Shown: positions 14,363 through 24,900, counted from the stretch's first letter. The stretch: 35,505 bases of DNA from Leyella stercorea (GCF_021531355.1 NZ_JADYTS010000032.1:1-35505), one strand, 5' to 3'. Notes: generated by a model from the letters alone, not told the origin. Program-made: numbers and translations.

Positions 14363-16445
14363 TTTGATTGCAGCCTTGCCGATTGTCGATGCTGCGGCTT
14401 GCGTGGCCGAAGGACCTACGCACAACCGTTATATGTTCTCCGTCTATCGCCACAACGCACTTACTGACGGACCCGCCTTTCTCTACGACATCGACCGCTA
14501 TTGGCAGACGTACACCGGCAACGACGGTCCGAGCGGTGTGGGGTTCTACAAATGGAACCGCGACGAGATAATGAGCACTGCCCGAAAGAAGAACGACACA
14601 GCGATGATAGCCTATCTGACGCTGTTCAACCGCTACTTCAAGACGTGCGAGGCGTATACTGAGGATGCCTGGAACTATCCCACAAAGCAGGAGATGGCGC
14701 AGCGACAAAAGAGCTTTATGGAGGTGCTTGTTGCCACTAAGGCTTATCGTGGCACGGCGCTCCGACCGCAGTATGTGCTGTTGCAGATGCGTGCCAACAT
14801 GATGTTGGGCTACAACAATGCAAACATAGCATTGTGGAATTCTACAGCTTCGCGACTTGCCGAAAGTCCGTGGCGTGATGCCATGCGTAACATCTACGCC
14901 CGAGCTTTGCTCAAGAGCAGTCAACGTACACGTGCCTGCAATATATATGCCGAGCAGGGCGACGTGCAGTCAATCAAAACCGTGATGCGCAACTTCCGCA
15001 ATCTGGCAGGAATACGTACCTTATTCGCACAAAATCCCAATGCCCCTACGCTACATTTTCTCGTACAGGACTTTGTGAACAATGTACAGGAAACGCTCGA
15101 CCAGAAGGCGGCTGGATTTGACGATGCCGAATGGTTTAAGACTATTGATGCCAAGCAGGTGTATCGCAAGGAGGCGATGGCGTTCGTGCAGTTTGCTGTC
15201 GACGCAGCAGCTAATGCCAATGTCAAGTCGCCCAGCCTGTGGCTGGCTGCAGCAAGTATGGTGGATTATCTCATAGGCAACAACCAACGGGCTATTGCCG
15301 AAGCTGACAAGGCTGTTGAGGCTGACGGAACGGAGCGCATGTGCGACAATGCACGTGCCATACGTTTGCTCGTGTCTACCCGTACAAACAAGCCGACCGC
15401 TGAATATACTGACTATCTGCTTGCCGAATTCCGTTGGCTCGACGCTAAAATAAAGGAAGAGCGTGGCATCAGTAGCGAATACGAAAATCACTACACCGAC
15501 GTAAAGGATCGTGTAGTGCACAAGGGACTGGAACCGCTCTTCCGTAATGCGGGCATGGACAACACGGCTCTTGCGCTGTGTGCTATGATGAATGCAGAAG
15601 GCAACTATAATAATAATGTGTCGTATGGTCCGTGGGACGAGTATTTCAGCAAGATGGACAGTCTTAAAGCCGATCGCCTTGCCGACTATTATCAGTATCT
15701 GACTACGCCACATGCCAACGCTTTCGAGACCTACTGCACGCAGAACACCTATCATGATGCCGACTACTTCAACGACCTCATCGGCACAAAACTCATAGCC
15801 GAGGGTCGCTTTGCCGATGCCATTCCTTATCTGAAGAAGGTGGGTATGTCGCTGCTTTCCACTCAGATGATAAGCATATACAGCTCGCAGCGCCACTATG
15901 ATACGCCCCGCTGGTTTGGCAAGCAGAAGGTGGAGGAGGCTTATGAGCCGGTAAAGGTGACACGCAACGCAAAGCTCGACTTCTGTATGGACATGACCGA
16001 CCGCCTAAGCCGATACAGTCTTGCTCGCGAAGGCAGTGACAAACAGCAGATGGCTTACGACTTAGCAGTGCGCTATTATCAGGCTTCGTGCTATGGCGAC
16101 TGTTGGTATCTGACGCATTACTATCACAGCGTGATGGATTCGGCACGTTCGTGGGAGAAGGACTTTGCTGCCGAGACTGTGAAGTATCTGAATGTGGCAA
16201 AGCATTCGGACGATGTTCAGTTGCGCTACCGCTCTTTGTATGCTCTGGCTTTCATGCCCGTAGAGCCTTGGGCAACTGTCGAATATGATACCAGCAACGG
16301 CTATAAGGAAATGTTGGTTGTACATCCTAAGTCGGCACAATATATGGCTTTGAGCGATCTTGACATGTTTGCCAAGGCTTATCCCAACGCAATAGACGAT
16401 TATACTCGGCGTTGTGATGTGCTGCGTGAGTTTAGAAATAAATAA
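14340..16445 (+). CDS. large exported helical-repeat protein of unknown function
   Basis: This is a 701-aa protein with an N-terminal signal (MKRFLICSLIAALPIVDAAA) and a Cys at 21 that may be lipidated. The rest is mostly helical, with aromatic and Ala-rich repeats of TPR/SEL1-like spacing (NIALWNSTASRLAESPW; LLKSSQRTRACNIYAEQGDV; NQRAIAEADKAVEADG). No catalytic motif is visible. It starts inside the preceding lipoprotein gene (14340 versus stop at 14362). A scaffold or binding protein for the lipoprotein partner is a reasonable guess. The stop codon lies within the left arm of a perfect 25-bp hairpin. Confidence 0.7.
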   Translation: MKRFLICSLIAALPIVDAAACVAEGPTHNRYMFSVYRHNALTDGPAFLYDIDRYWQTYTGNDGPSGVGFYKWNRDEIMSTARKKNDTAMIAYLTLFNRYFKTCEAYTEDAWNYPTKQEMAQRQKSFMEVLVATKAYRGTALRPQYVLLQMRANMMLGYNNANIALWNSTASRLAESPWRDAMRNIYARALLKSSQRTRACNIYAEQGDVQSIKTVMRNFRNLAGIRTLFAQNPNAPTLHFLVQDFVNNVQETLDQKAAGFDDAEWFKTIDAKQVYRKEAMAFVQFAVDAAANANVKSPSLWLAAASMVDYLIGNNQRAIAEADKAVEADGTERMCDNARAIRLLVSTRTNKPTAEYTDYLLAEFRWLDAKIKEERGISSEYENHYTDVKDRVVHKGLEPLFRNAGMDNTALALCAMMNAEGNYNNNVSYGPWDEYFSKMDSLKADRLADYYQYLTTPHANAFETYCTQNTYHDADYFNDLIGTKLIAEGRFADAIPYLKKVGMSLLSTQMISIYSSQRHYDTPRWFGKQKVEEAYEPVKVTRNAKLDFCMDMTDRLSRYSLAREGSDKQQMAYDLAVRYYQASCYGDCWYLTHYYHSVMDSARSWEKDFAAETVKYLNVAKHSDDVQLRYRSLYALAFMPVEPWATVEYDTSNGYKEMLVVHPKSAQYMALSDLDMFAKAYPNAIDDYTRRCDVLREFRNK

Positions 16446-16496
16446 AAATAGTAGGAGGCTATGGCATCCCCGCCATAGCCTCCTACTATTTTTATT
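16441..16496. terminator. bidirectional terminator, perfect 25-bp stem
   Basis: Arms 16441-16465 and 16472-16496 are exact reverse complements with a 6-base loop (ATCCCC). The flanking A and T runs allow termination of both the exported-protein gene and folB, which converge here. Confidence 0.9.
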
Positions 16497-16505
16497 TTAC
16501 CGTTT

Positions 16506-16883
16506 TTATTCCGTTCTCTTCACGATTATTTCCACGCCAGCGCCGTTGCAGTCAGCACTCATTGGCGGATTGCATTTGGTGATGCGCAGCATTACTGAGG
16601 AGATGTCGGCATAGCTGTCCATAAGTCTGTCGGCTATGCGACCTGCCACGTGCTCGATGAGTTTTGAGGGAATGTTCATCTCCTCCTTTATAATATTGTA
16701 AACCTCGGCGTAGTTGAGCGTGTCGGCTACGTCGTCGGTTTGCATTGCGCGCGAAATGTCGTAGCTCGCGCGTACATTTATTATATAGTCGTTGCCCGTG
16801 AGCTGTTCCTGAGGCAGCACTCCGTGGTGTGCGTGCAGGCGTATTCCGTCAATGTGAATGTATGATTCAGTAAGGGTTATCAT
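16506..16883 (-). CDS. folB: dihydroneopterin aldolase
   Basis: FolB splits 7,8-dihydroneopterin to 6-hydroxymethyl-dihydropterin and glycolaldehyde in folate synthesis. The start is the ATG at 16883 (MITLTESYIHIDG), giving 125 aa; three codons further up only a TTG is available. The family pattern HAHHGVLPQEQ (about 17-27) and the C-terminal Lys segment (VMLRITKCNPP) are present. Length is typical. It is the last gene of a minus-strand unit with nrdJ, 39 bases downstream of it, and a tandem 7-bp repeat fills the gap. FolB belongs to the tunnelling-fold superfamily, as does QueF at the head of the same unit. Confidence 0.92.
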   Translation of the reverse strand: MITLTESYIHIDGIRLHAHHGVLPQEQLTGNDYIINVRASYDISRAMQTDDVADTLNYAEVYNIIKEEMNIPSKLIEHVAGRIADRLMDSYADISSVMLRITKCNPPMSADCNGAGVEIIVKRTE

Positions 16884-16904
16884 AACTCTCAACTCTCAAT
16901 TCTC
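16884..16904. repeat. tandem 7-bp repeat, three units
   Basis: AACTCTC, AACTCTC and AATTCTC follow each other directly between nrdJ and folB. On the minus strand they read as GAGAATT and GAGAGTT units ending right at the folB ATG, so they supply a purine-rich leader. Unit number could vary between strains. Confidence 0.6.
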
Positions 16905-16922
16905 AACTTTAAACTTGGTTAA

Positions 16923-19496
16923 TTATCCGCAGCGTGAAGCTCCACAGTTCTTGCAGATAAGACATCCCTCCTGGTATACGAGAGTCTCTTGTCCGCATAC
17001 GGGGCATACCTGACCTTTGGCAGCAGTGCCATCGACAATGTATTTTTTCAAGGCTCGCTCCACACCGTTCTTCCATGTGTTGATGCTCTGATCGTTGAGT
17101 TGCAGCGAACCCACGAGCTTTATCACGTGGTCGATAGGCATGCGATAGCGCAGTACGCCCGAGATGAGCTTGGCATAGTTCCAATATTCGGGGTTGAACT
17201 TCTCAGAGAGTCCCTCGACGGTGGTCTTGTAGCCACGCTTGTTTTCAAACTGGAAGTCGTAACGCTTTGTTCCGTCAGGGTTTACCTGCTTGATAATGCG
17301 TCCCTTTGTGATGGTCTTGGGCAGGGCAATACCCTCTTCGTCGTCCTGCAGACCCGTGAATATCTCGTAAGGATAGCCGTCGAGCAGTCCGACAAAAGCC
17401 ACCCACTTCTCGCGATTGTTCTGGAATCGCACCACGTCGCATTCCAGTTCGCGCGGACGGGTCTCCGTTACGGCGAGCACGTTGGCAAGTGCCGTAACCT
17501 TGTCGTTGGCTGGCTGTGCGGCAGCCTTCTTCTTCTTGTCCTTCTTGCTTACCGCTATCATCACGCCCGAGCGTGATCCGTCGCGGTAGATGGTGCATCC
17601 CTTGCATCCCGAGCGCCATGCCTCTACGTACAGACGGTTTACAAGTGCCTCGTCTACGTTGTTGGGCAGGTTGACGGTTACACTGATAGAGTGGTCCACC
17701 CATTTCTGTATGGCACCCTGCATGCGCACCTTCATCAGCCAGTCGACATCGTTGGCAGTAGCTTTATAATAAGGTGAGCGTGCCACGAGCTCGTCAATCT
17801 CTTCCTGGGTGTAACGCTTCTCGGTGTCGATACCGTTGACGCGCATCCATTCGAGGAACTTCTTGTGGTAGACAATGTACTCCTCGAACGAGTCGCCCAC
17901 TTCGTCAACGAAGTCAACATGTACGTCGGCATCGTTGGGATTGACCTTGCGGCGACGCTTGTATACGGGCATGAACACCGGTTCGATGCCGCTTGTGGTC
18001 TGTGTCATGAGCGATGTTGTGCCGGTAGGAGCTATGGTGAGACACGCAATGTTGCGACGTCCGTAGGTCATTATGTCGCTGTAGAGCTGAGGGTCGGCCT
18101 CCTTTATGCGCAGCAGGAAGGGATTGTTCTTCTCGCGTTCGGCATCGAATATGGCGAAAGCTCCGCGCTCCTGTGCCATCTTTACTGACGATGCGTAGGC
18201 TGTCAGAGCCAGTGTGCGATGAACGTCAACGCTGAATGTTGTAGCCTCTTCGGTGCCGTAGCGCAGTCCCATGGCTGCAAGCATGTCGCCTTCGGCTGTA
18301 ATGCCCACACCCGTACGGCGTCCCTTCGAACTCTTGTCTTTAATCTTCTCCCACAAATGATACTCGGCGTGCTTTATGTCATCGCTCTGTGGGTCGTGGC
18401 TGATCTTATCCATTATGAGGTCGATCTTCTCAAGTTCAAGGTCGACGATGTCGTCCATGATGCGCTGTGCCTTGGCTACATGTTCCTTGAAGAGGTCGAA
18501 GTCGAAGCTTGCCTCAGGTGTAAATGGATTCTTGATGTATGCGTAGAGGTTGATGGCAAGCAGTCGGCACGAGTCGTACGGACAGAGAGGTATCTCGCCG
18601 CAGGGGTTGGTGCTGACGGTCTGGAAGCCGAGGTCGGCATAGCAGTCGGGAATGCTTTCGCGCAGAATGGTGTCCCAGAAAAGTACGCCAGGCTCGGCAC
18701 TCTTCCAAGCATTGTGTACAATCTTCTCCCAAAGCTGCTTGGCAGAGATGTCCTTCTTCACGATAGGATTGTCAGAATCTATCGGGAACTGCTGTGTATA
18801 AGGTTTGTCTTCAACAGCAGCTTGCATGAATTCGTCGTCAATCTTTACGCTCACGTTGGCTCCGGTCACCTTGCCTTCGGTCATCTTGGCATCGATGAAT
18901 GCCTCGCTGTCGGGATGCTTGATGCTGACCGACAGCATCAGTGCGCCACGACGGCCGTCTTGTGCCACCTCACGTGTTGAGTTGCTGTATCGCTCCATGA
19001 ACGGAACGAGTCCGGTAGAGGTCAGAGCCGAATTGGCTACGGGCGAACCCTTCGGGCGAATCTGCGAGAGGTCGTGGCCTACTCCGCCACGGCGTTTCAT
19101 CAGCTGCACCTGCTCTTCGTCCAGACGCATAATGGCACCGTATGAGTCGCCGTCGCCTTCGATGCCGATAACGAAGCAGTTGCTGAGTGACGCTATCTGG
19201 TGGTCGTTGCCGATACCCGTCATCGGACTGCCGGCAGGAATGATGTAGCGGAAGTGGTCGAGCAGGTCGAACACCTCACGCTCACTCATCGGGTTGGGAT
19301 ATTTGTTTTCGATGCGTGCTATTTCGCGTGCCAGTCGCCAGTGCATGTCTTCGGGCGACTGCTCGTAGATTTTGCCGAAGCTGTCCTTCATGGCATACTT
19401 GCTCACCCACACGCGTGCTGCAAGCTCATCGCCGGCGAAATATTCGAGTGAAGCCTTGTAGGCTTCGTCGTAAGTGTATGTCTTCTTGTTTTCCAT
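16923..19496 (-). CDS. nrdJ: adenosylcobalamin-dependent (class II) ribonucleotide reductase
   Basis: This 857-aa enzyme reduces ribonucleotides to deoxyribonucleotides using a radical made from adenosylcobalamin, so it works with or without oxygen. The start is the ATG at 19496 (MENKKTYTYDEAYK). Key residues: C107 (LSNCFVIG) and C310 (YDSCRLLAINL) as the redox pair, and the thiyl site STNPCGEIPL with N297, C299 and E301. The R2-like radical subunit of class I is absent nearby. The tail carries a Cys-rich zinc-ribbon-like element (CPVCG...CLICKNCGASRCG), typical of long class II enzymes. It lies between queF (26-base gap) and folB (39-base gap) and is probably co-transcribed with both. Confidence 0.95.
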   Translation of the reverse strand: MENKKTYTYDEAYKASLEYFAGDELAARVWVSKYAMKDSFGKIYEQSPEDMHWRLAREIARIENKYPNPMSEREVFDLLDHFRYIIPAGSPMTGIGNDHQIASLSNCFVIGIEGDGDSYGAIMRLDEEQVQLMKRRGGVGHDLSQIRPKGSPVANSALTSTGLVPFMERYSNSTREVAQDGRRGALMLSVSIKHPDSEAFIDAKMTEGKVTGANVSVKIDDEFMQAAVEDKPYTQQFPIDSDNPIVKKDISAKQLWEKIVHNAWKSAEPGVLFWDTILRESIPDCYADLGFQTVSTNPCGEIPLCPYDSCRLLAINLYAYIKNPFTPEASFDFDLFKEHVAKAQRIMDDIVDLELEKIDLIMDKISHDPQSDDIKHAEYHLWEKIKDKSSKGRRTGVGITAEGDMLAAMGLRYGTEEATTFSVDVHRTLALTAYASSVKMAQERGAFAIFDAEREKNNPFLLRIKEADPQLYSDIMTYGRRNIACLTIAPTGTTSLMTQTTSGIEPVFMPVYKRRRKVNPNDADVHVDFVDEVGDSFEEYIVYHKKFLEWMRVNGIDTEKRYTQEEIDELVARSPYYKATANDVDWLMKVRMQGAIQKWVDHSISVTVNLPNNVDEALVNRLYVEAWRSGCKGCTIYRDGSRSGVMIAVSKKDKKKKAAAQPANDKVTALANVLAVTETRPRELECDVVRFQNNREKWVAFVGLLDGYPYEIFTGLQDDEEGIALPKTITKGRIIKQVNPDGTKRYDFQFENKRGYKTTVEGLSEKFNPEYWNYAKLISGVLRYRMPIDHVIKLVGSLQLNDQSINTWKNGVERALKKYIVDGTAAKGQVCPVCGQETLVYQEGCLICKNCGASRCG

Positions 19497-19522
19497 TTGT
19501 GTGTTTTTAAGTCGTTGCTTTC

Positions 19523-19996
19523 TTAAATGTCGTGCTTGGCAAAACGCTCTTCTGCCAGCTTCTCCCATTTTGTTCCGGGCTTGCCATAGTTGGCATATGG
19601 CCAGATGCTGATGCCACCGCGCGGAGTGAAAATGCCTGTCACTTCGATGTATTTCGGATCCATCAGCTTAATGAGGTCTTTCATGATGATGTTGACACAG
19701 TCCTCATGGAAGTCACCGTGGTTGCGGAAGCTGAACAGATAAAACTTCAAGCTCTTGCTCTCCACCATGCGCACGTCGGGCACATAGCTGATACGTATCT
19801 CGGCAAAGTCGGGCTGTCCGGTGATAGGGCACAAAGATGTGAATTCTGGGCAGTTGAATCTTACCCAGTAATCGTTACCCTGATGTTTGTTGACGAACGA
19901 TTCGAGAACTTCGGGAGCGTAATCGTCACGATATTTCGTTTTTGCGCCAAGAGCCTGCAGACCCTCGTCGCGTCGGTTTTCATTGTTTGCTGCCAT
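19523..19996 (-). CDS. queF: NADPH-dependent 7-cyano-7-deazaguanine (preQ0) reductase
   Basis: QueF reduces the nitrile of preQ0 to the amine of preQ1, a cytoplasmic step of queuosine synthesis. The start is the ATG at 19996 ([12 protein letters not shown]), giving 157 aa, the size of the short (unimodular) QueF type; a TTG nine codons upstream lies at the promoter. The active-site Cys is C56 ([13 protein letters not shown]) with D63. The QueF motif [21 protein letters not shown] starts at E79 (first 20 residues shown by their key parts E79, K81, K84). It heads the unit with nrdJ and folB. No queC, queD or queE is visible in the window. Confidence 0.95.
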   Translation of the reverse strand: MAANNENRRDEGLQALGAKTKYRDDYAPEVLESFVNKHQGNDYWVRFNCPEFTSLCPITGQPDFAEIRISYVPDVRMVESKSLKFYLFSFRNHGDFHEDCVNIIMKDLIKLMDPKYIEVTGIFTPRGGISIWPYANYGKPGTKWEKLAEERFAKHDI

Positions 19997-20020
19997 TTCT
20001 ATAATTGTTTTTGTTTGGTG

Positions 20021-20028
20021 CAAAGTTA
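20021..20028 (-). promoter_or_regulatory. -7 box upstream of queF
   Basis: TAACTTTG on the minus strand fits TAnnTTTG, with the ATG 25 bases downstream. It supports a queF-nrdJ-folB transcript. No preQ1 riboswitch fold is seen. Confidence 0.5.
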
Positions 20029-20101
20029 CAGAATTTTATGCATATTGACGAATTTCTTGTATATACGTTAATATAATAATATTCTTCATGATAACGAAAA
20101 A

Positions 20102-20136
20102 AAGGAGACAACCGCTCTGTTGTCGGTTGTCTCCTT
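20102..20136 (-). terminator. terminator of the susCD operon
   Basis: AAGGAGACAACCG (20102-20114) and CGGTTGTCTCCTT (20124-20136) are exact reverse complements. A T tract follows in the minus direction (A run on the plus strand at 20097-20103). Confidence 0.85.
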
Positions 20137-20172
20137 ATGTAAGTTGTTATGTATCAATTGTGTGTGCAATGA

Positions 20173-21906
20173 TTACTGCATGATTACGCCACTGTCGTCA
20201 GTAGGATTCTGAGTGAGTGTGCCTGGATAAGCGTTGATAGCATTCTGCGGGATGTAGTATGTCACACGGAAGTCAGAAGCCTTAACTACCTCATGCTGGT
20301 TGTGTGGGCCCGGATAGTCGCGAGTCAAGGCATGACCGTTGCGGAACACGTCGTAGCTGCGCTCTGCCTGATATGCCAATTCGAGCTGGCGCTCCTTGTC
20401 GATAAGTGTGAATGCGTTGTTGGCGTTGAGAGTTCCAGTAGGATACTCGCCGCCCACGATTGCACGTCCGCGAATCTTGTTGAGATCCTTCTCGGCTTCA
20501 GAGTAGTTGCCGAGCTTGGCAAGAGCCTCTGCACGATTGAGGTAGATTTCGCCAAGACGGCTGATAACCGGAGAGTGGAGCTGAGAGTCTTCGCCCTCGC
20601 GCGAGCACTTCACGATGTAGAACTGCGGATACTCACGGTTTACTGTGATGTAGTTGTCGAGCATACCCTGATAGGTCTTGCCACCATAGTTGATGGTGTA
20701 GTACTGGGCAGTAGCGTCAACTACTGTAAGGTCGTATGATTTGCCTTCTTTGTCAACACAAGTAATCTTGTTGCCAGTGTGCTTTGTGTCAAACTGAGCA
20801 TAGTGCTTGTTGTTGTCGCTTCCTACATATATGAAACGGAACACCTCTTTGTTTTCCTCAGAGTAAGTAGGCTCGATGAAGTTGGCACGTGCGTCTACAA
20901 TCTTCTTAGATGCAGGACGCCAGTCGTTACGGCCAGTCTCATTGAGCAGGTCGATATACTTCTGGCTGGCGTACATCTCGCCCCAGCCCATACCGCCGAT
21001 GTTAGAGTACATACCGCCGATGCCATAGTAGTGGTCCCATCCAGAGAACTCTGAAGCTACACGCTTAACAACGAAGATTGATTCCTTGTTGTCCTCAGGA
21101 CGCAGAGTGTTGTAAATCATGAAATCCTCACGTGGAAGCAATTCGTAGTCGGAGTTGCCTATAACCTTATCAGAATATTCCTTAGCAAGCTGAGCATACT
21201 CACGGTTAGGATTCTCATATGTACCGCTCATATAGAGGTAAACGCGTGAGAGCATAGCCTGAGCGGCAGCCTTAGAAGCGTAAGCCGGACCACGGTTTAC
21301 AGAGAGCAGCTGCTCTGCCTTCTTAAGGTCGTCAATAGCCTGCTTGTAAGTGTTCTCTACAGTAGCACGGTCGCTGAGCTGAAGGTCGAGAATGTTGTCG
21401 GGTGTACCGTTTACGAGAGGCACACCGAGGTTTTTAGATGGAGCCTGGTAGTATGGACGGCCGTAGGCACGGCAGAGGTAGAAGTACATCATACCACGTA
21501 CATAGTAGCACTCGCCGAGAGCGTTGTCTACTTCTGCTCCTTGACCTTCAGACACCATCTGTATAATGTTTGAAGCCTGTGCAATGGCCTTGTAGCCAGA
21601 GTCCCAGAAGCTCTGCAGACGATAGTTGTTAGGTGTACGCGAGTAGCTGATGAATTCGAAGAAGGCATCGGTTGACGAGCCACGAATCACCATGTTGTCG
21701 CCAGCGTATTCACCGCAACGGTGCATTGGGTCCGACCACGATTTGAGCTGCGCGTACATACCGTTGAGCAATGCGTCGAGATTGCCTGCCGGGTCGTTCT
21801 TTATCTGTTCGTCCGACATGTTGTAGGTCGGAAAACGCTCTATGTCGCACGAACCGAATAATGTCGCTCCGAGCATGAGAGCCAATATACTTTTTTTCAT
21901 TTTCAT
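20173..21906 (-). CDS. SusD/RagB-type outer-membrane nutrient-binding lipoprotein
   Basis: This 577-aa protein has a lipobox (ATLFGSC, Cys20) and the SusD start pattern SCDIERFPTYNMSDEQI. The TPR-like helical part with FWDSGYKAIAQASNII and YYVRGMMYFYLCRAYG is followed by the C-terminal half ending in GEIYLNRAEALAKLGNYSEA and YDVFRNGHAL, all typical of the family. It binds the ligand at the cell surface and acts as lid for the SusC barrel. It is 13 bases downstream of susC and ends at a strong terminator. No glycoside hydrolase, sulfatase or peptidase adjoins it, so the ligand cannot be named. Confidence 0.95.
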   Translation of the reverse strand: MKMKKSILALMLGATLFGSCDIERFPTYNMSDEQIKNDPAGNLDALLNGMYAQLKSWSDPMHRCGEYAGDNMVIRGSSTDAFFEFISYSRTPNNYRLQSFWDSGYKAIAQASNIIQMVSEGQGAEVDNALGECYYVRGMMYFYLCRAYGRPYYQAPSKNLGVPLVNGTPDNILDLQLSDRATVENTYKQAIDDLKKAEQLLSVNRGPAYASKAAAQAMLSRVYLYMSGTYENPNREYAQLAKEYSDKVIGNSDYELLPREDFMIYNTLRPEDNKESIFVVKRVASEFSGWDHYYGIGGMYSNIGGMGWGEMYASQKYIDLLNETGRNDWRPASKKIVDARANFIEPTYSEENKEVFRFIYVGSDNNKHYAQFDTKHTGNKITCVDKEGKSYDLTVVDATAQYYTINYGGKTYQGMLDNYITVNREYPQFYIVKCSREGEDSQLHSPVISRLGEIYLNRAEALAKLGNYSEAEKDLNKIRGRAIVGGEYPTGTLNANNAFTLIDKERQLELAYQAERSYDVFRNGHALTRDYPGPHNQHEVVKASDFRVTYYIPQNAINAYPGTLTQNPTDDSGVIMQ

Positions 21907-21919
21907 TGTAGTCTGGTTT

Positions 21920-24900
21920 TTAGAAAGTTAAGTTAACACCGAACATAAACTTGCGTACGGCTGGGTATACTGATACACCGCCAGTGCTTGTAACGCTGAG
22001 CACGCCCTTGTCGTTGCTGTCGGCAGGAAGCTCAGGATCAACACCCGAGTAGTCGGTGATGCAGAAGAGGTTTTCGCCTGATACAGAGAGGCGCAGTGTC
22101 TGGATGCCATACTTCTTGAGATTGAAGTTGTAGCCCAGTGTCAGCGAGCGAAGCTTCAGATAGTCTGAGCTTTCGAGATAACGTGAAGAGGCGAGGTTGC
22201 CCTTGTCCTGGTTGTTGTACATTGCGCGCGGATGGGTAGCCTTGTCGCCAGGCTTCTGCCAGCGTGACCAACCTTTCTGTAGTTTCATCTGGTTGCGGTC
22301 GCCTGCGTATGCACCGTCCGAGTCGTACTCCTGACGGAAGTAGCTATAGATCTGTCCACCGAGCGAGTAGCCGAAGTTGGCTTGAAGATCGAAGTTCTTA
22401 TAGAATACCGATGTGCTGAAACTGCCGTAAACGTCGGGCGACGACTTGCCACACTTGTAGTAAGAAGCCTTAGAGTAGCTGTCGGTAACCACCTTGTTGC
22501 CGTCGGCATCGTTAGTGTACCACTGTGGCTTTCCGTCTTCAGGATTAACACCAGCCCATTCCTTCATGTAATATGTATCTACTGGCTCGCCAATCTCAAG
22601 AATGCGCTGTGCTGTACCAGCAATGGTTGTACCGTCGCTGACAATCACTGGCTTAACAACATAGTTGCCATTGGCATCGCGCTGCTTGTAGAGGTCGCGC
22701 AGTTCGTTGCTGTTGTGTGAGATGTTAGCTGTAACGTTCCATGTGAGGTCCTTTGTGCGGATGATGTCGCCACCGATGGTAAACTCAACACCTGTGTTGC
22801 GCATCTTGCCGATGTTCTTCCAGATAGATGTCACACCTACAAGACCAGTTACAGGCACCTGATAGAGAATGTTGCTTGTGTTCTTAACGTAGAAGTCGAG
22901 AGTGGCTGTAAGGCGATTCTGGAAGAAAGCAGCATCTACGCCGACACCCGTTGTGAATGTCTTCTCCCATGTGAGGTCCTTGTTGCCAATCTGCGAGATG
23001 AGTGCGCCCGACTGTTCGTTGTATGAAGCGCCTACAGAGTAGAGCGAATACGACGGATAGAGTGATGTGGGCACGTTACCTACCGAACCAAATGATGCAC
23101 GCAGCTTGAGCATGTCTACCCATTGAGCCTTAAACCAGCTCTCGTTGTTCATGTTCCATGCACCACTGAATGAGAAGAAGTTTCCGTAGCGGTTGTTCGA
23201 ACCGAAGTTAGAGCGACCATCACGACGCAGAGAAACCTCACCGAAGTAGCGGTTGTCGTAGTTGTAGCGCCACTGTGTGAAGTACGACTGCTTAGCCCAT
23301 GCCTGACGATAGCCGTTGGCCTTTTCGGGCTTTGATGTTGTTGTGAAGTCCTCAAAACCTGAAAGAAAACCAGTAGCGTAAACGTCGGTAAACTTCATTT
23401 CCCAGTCGTTGAATTCGTAAGCCAACAGACCGTTTACGTTGTGCTTGCCCCATGACTTCTGGAAGCGCAGCAACTGGTTGGTATAGCGACGTGTTGTGTT
23501 GTAGTTATATTCTGTGATACGTCCGTCAACACCTTCGCCACCTACCGACTTCGGGTCGGTATAGCCATGCGACTGGCTGTTGTAGTAGCTGTAGTTGTTT
23601 ACAGATGAGAATGTGAGCCATGGCATAATCTTTATGTCAAAGTCGAATCCACCTGCAAGGTCGTATGAGCAGCTTGAGCCGTAGTTGCCTTTCGAGAGGT
23701 CATAGAGATAGTTTGAACCCTTAGAGTTAACCCATCCCTCGTATTGGTTTGGTACAGGATTACCATTCTCATCAAACGGATTATCCCATGGCAACATAGA
23801 GTACATAGCGCCTACACTGTACTGACGGTCGGTATCTGTAGTACGCGATCCGCTGAGGTTAGGCTTGATGGTAAGCCACTCGTAAGGCTTGTATACCACC
23901 TTGATACGTGTGCTGTAGCGGCTGAGGTCGTAGCCCTTCACAGCACCTTCTTCCTTGAAGTAGCCCATGGTGAACATCGACTGCATCTTCTCGTTACCGC
24001 CATTAAGAGTCACGTTATAGTCTTGAGTAGAACCAGTCTTCTTGGCAAGTTTGAACCAGTCGAAGTTAGAGTTGCGCAAGTCTTCGTTCCAGCGTGGGAA
24101 GTTCACAGCCTCTACATTCTGGAACGACTTGTAGTAGTCGTAGAACTCGGCACCGTCCATCATCTCCATATTGCCACGGCTGAGTGTGCTTGCACCTGCC
24201 TTGGCTGAAAGTGTGATGGCCATCTTCTCGTGACGAGCCTGCTTTGTGGTGACAACAACAACACCGTTGGCACCCTCCGAACCGTAGATAGCGGTAGAGG
24301 CAGCGTCCTTGAGTACTGTCATTGATTCGATATCGTCAGGGTTGAGGTCGCCGGCAGAGTTGCCCACGATTACACCGTCAACAACCCACAATGGAGCTGT
24401 TGCACCGTTGATAGAAGTCTGACCACGGATTACGATAGCACCTGTTGAACCAGGACGTCCTGAACCCGGTGCTACATATACGCCCGAAACCTTACCGTTG
24501 AGCATATTCTCAACTGTAGCAGAAGTAACGTCTTTCAGTTTATCGGCCTTGATATTTGCCATAGCACCGGTGAGGCTCTCCTTCTTCTGTGTGCCGTAGC
24601 CCACAACTACGATTTCTTCCAGCGACTCTGAGTCTTCATGGATTTCAATCTTCATGCCGTTGCGAGCCTCAAACTCCTCGTTCTTGTAGCCTACATACGA
24701 CACCTGTAGTTGAGCTCCTTCTGGAGCGTTTAGTTCGAAGTTGCCGTCAATGTCGGTGATTGTGGCGAGTTTTGTGCCCTTCACCTTGACGCTGGCACCG
24801 ATGATTGGCTCACCGGTCTTACTGTCGACAATAGTTCCTTTGATTTTGCTGGTATGCTGCTCAATGCGCAAACTTTCCTGTGTAGCAGAATTGTCAGCGT

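Noticed and set aside
15051..15896. 281-aa minus-strand ORF inside the 701-aa exported-protein gene
   Set aside because: It is antisense to an ORF with a signal peptide and an overlap-coupled start, and shows no family motifs.
20028..20100. preQ1 or cobalamin riboswitch upstream of queF-nrdJ
   Set aside because: The space between the promoter and the susCD terminator is too short for a cobalamin riboswitch, and no preQ1 pseudoknot pattern is visible.
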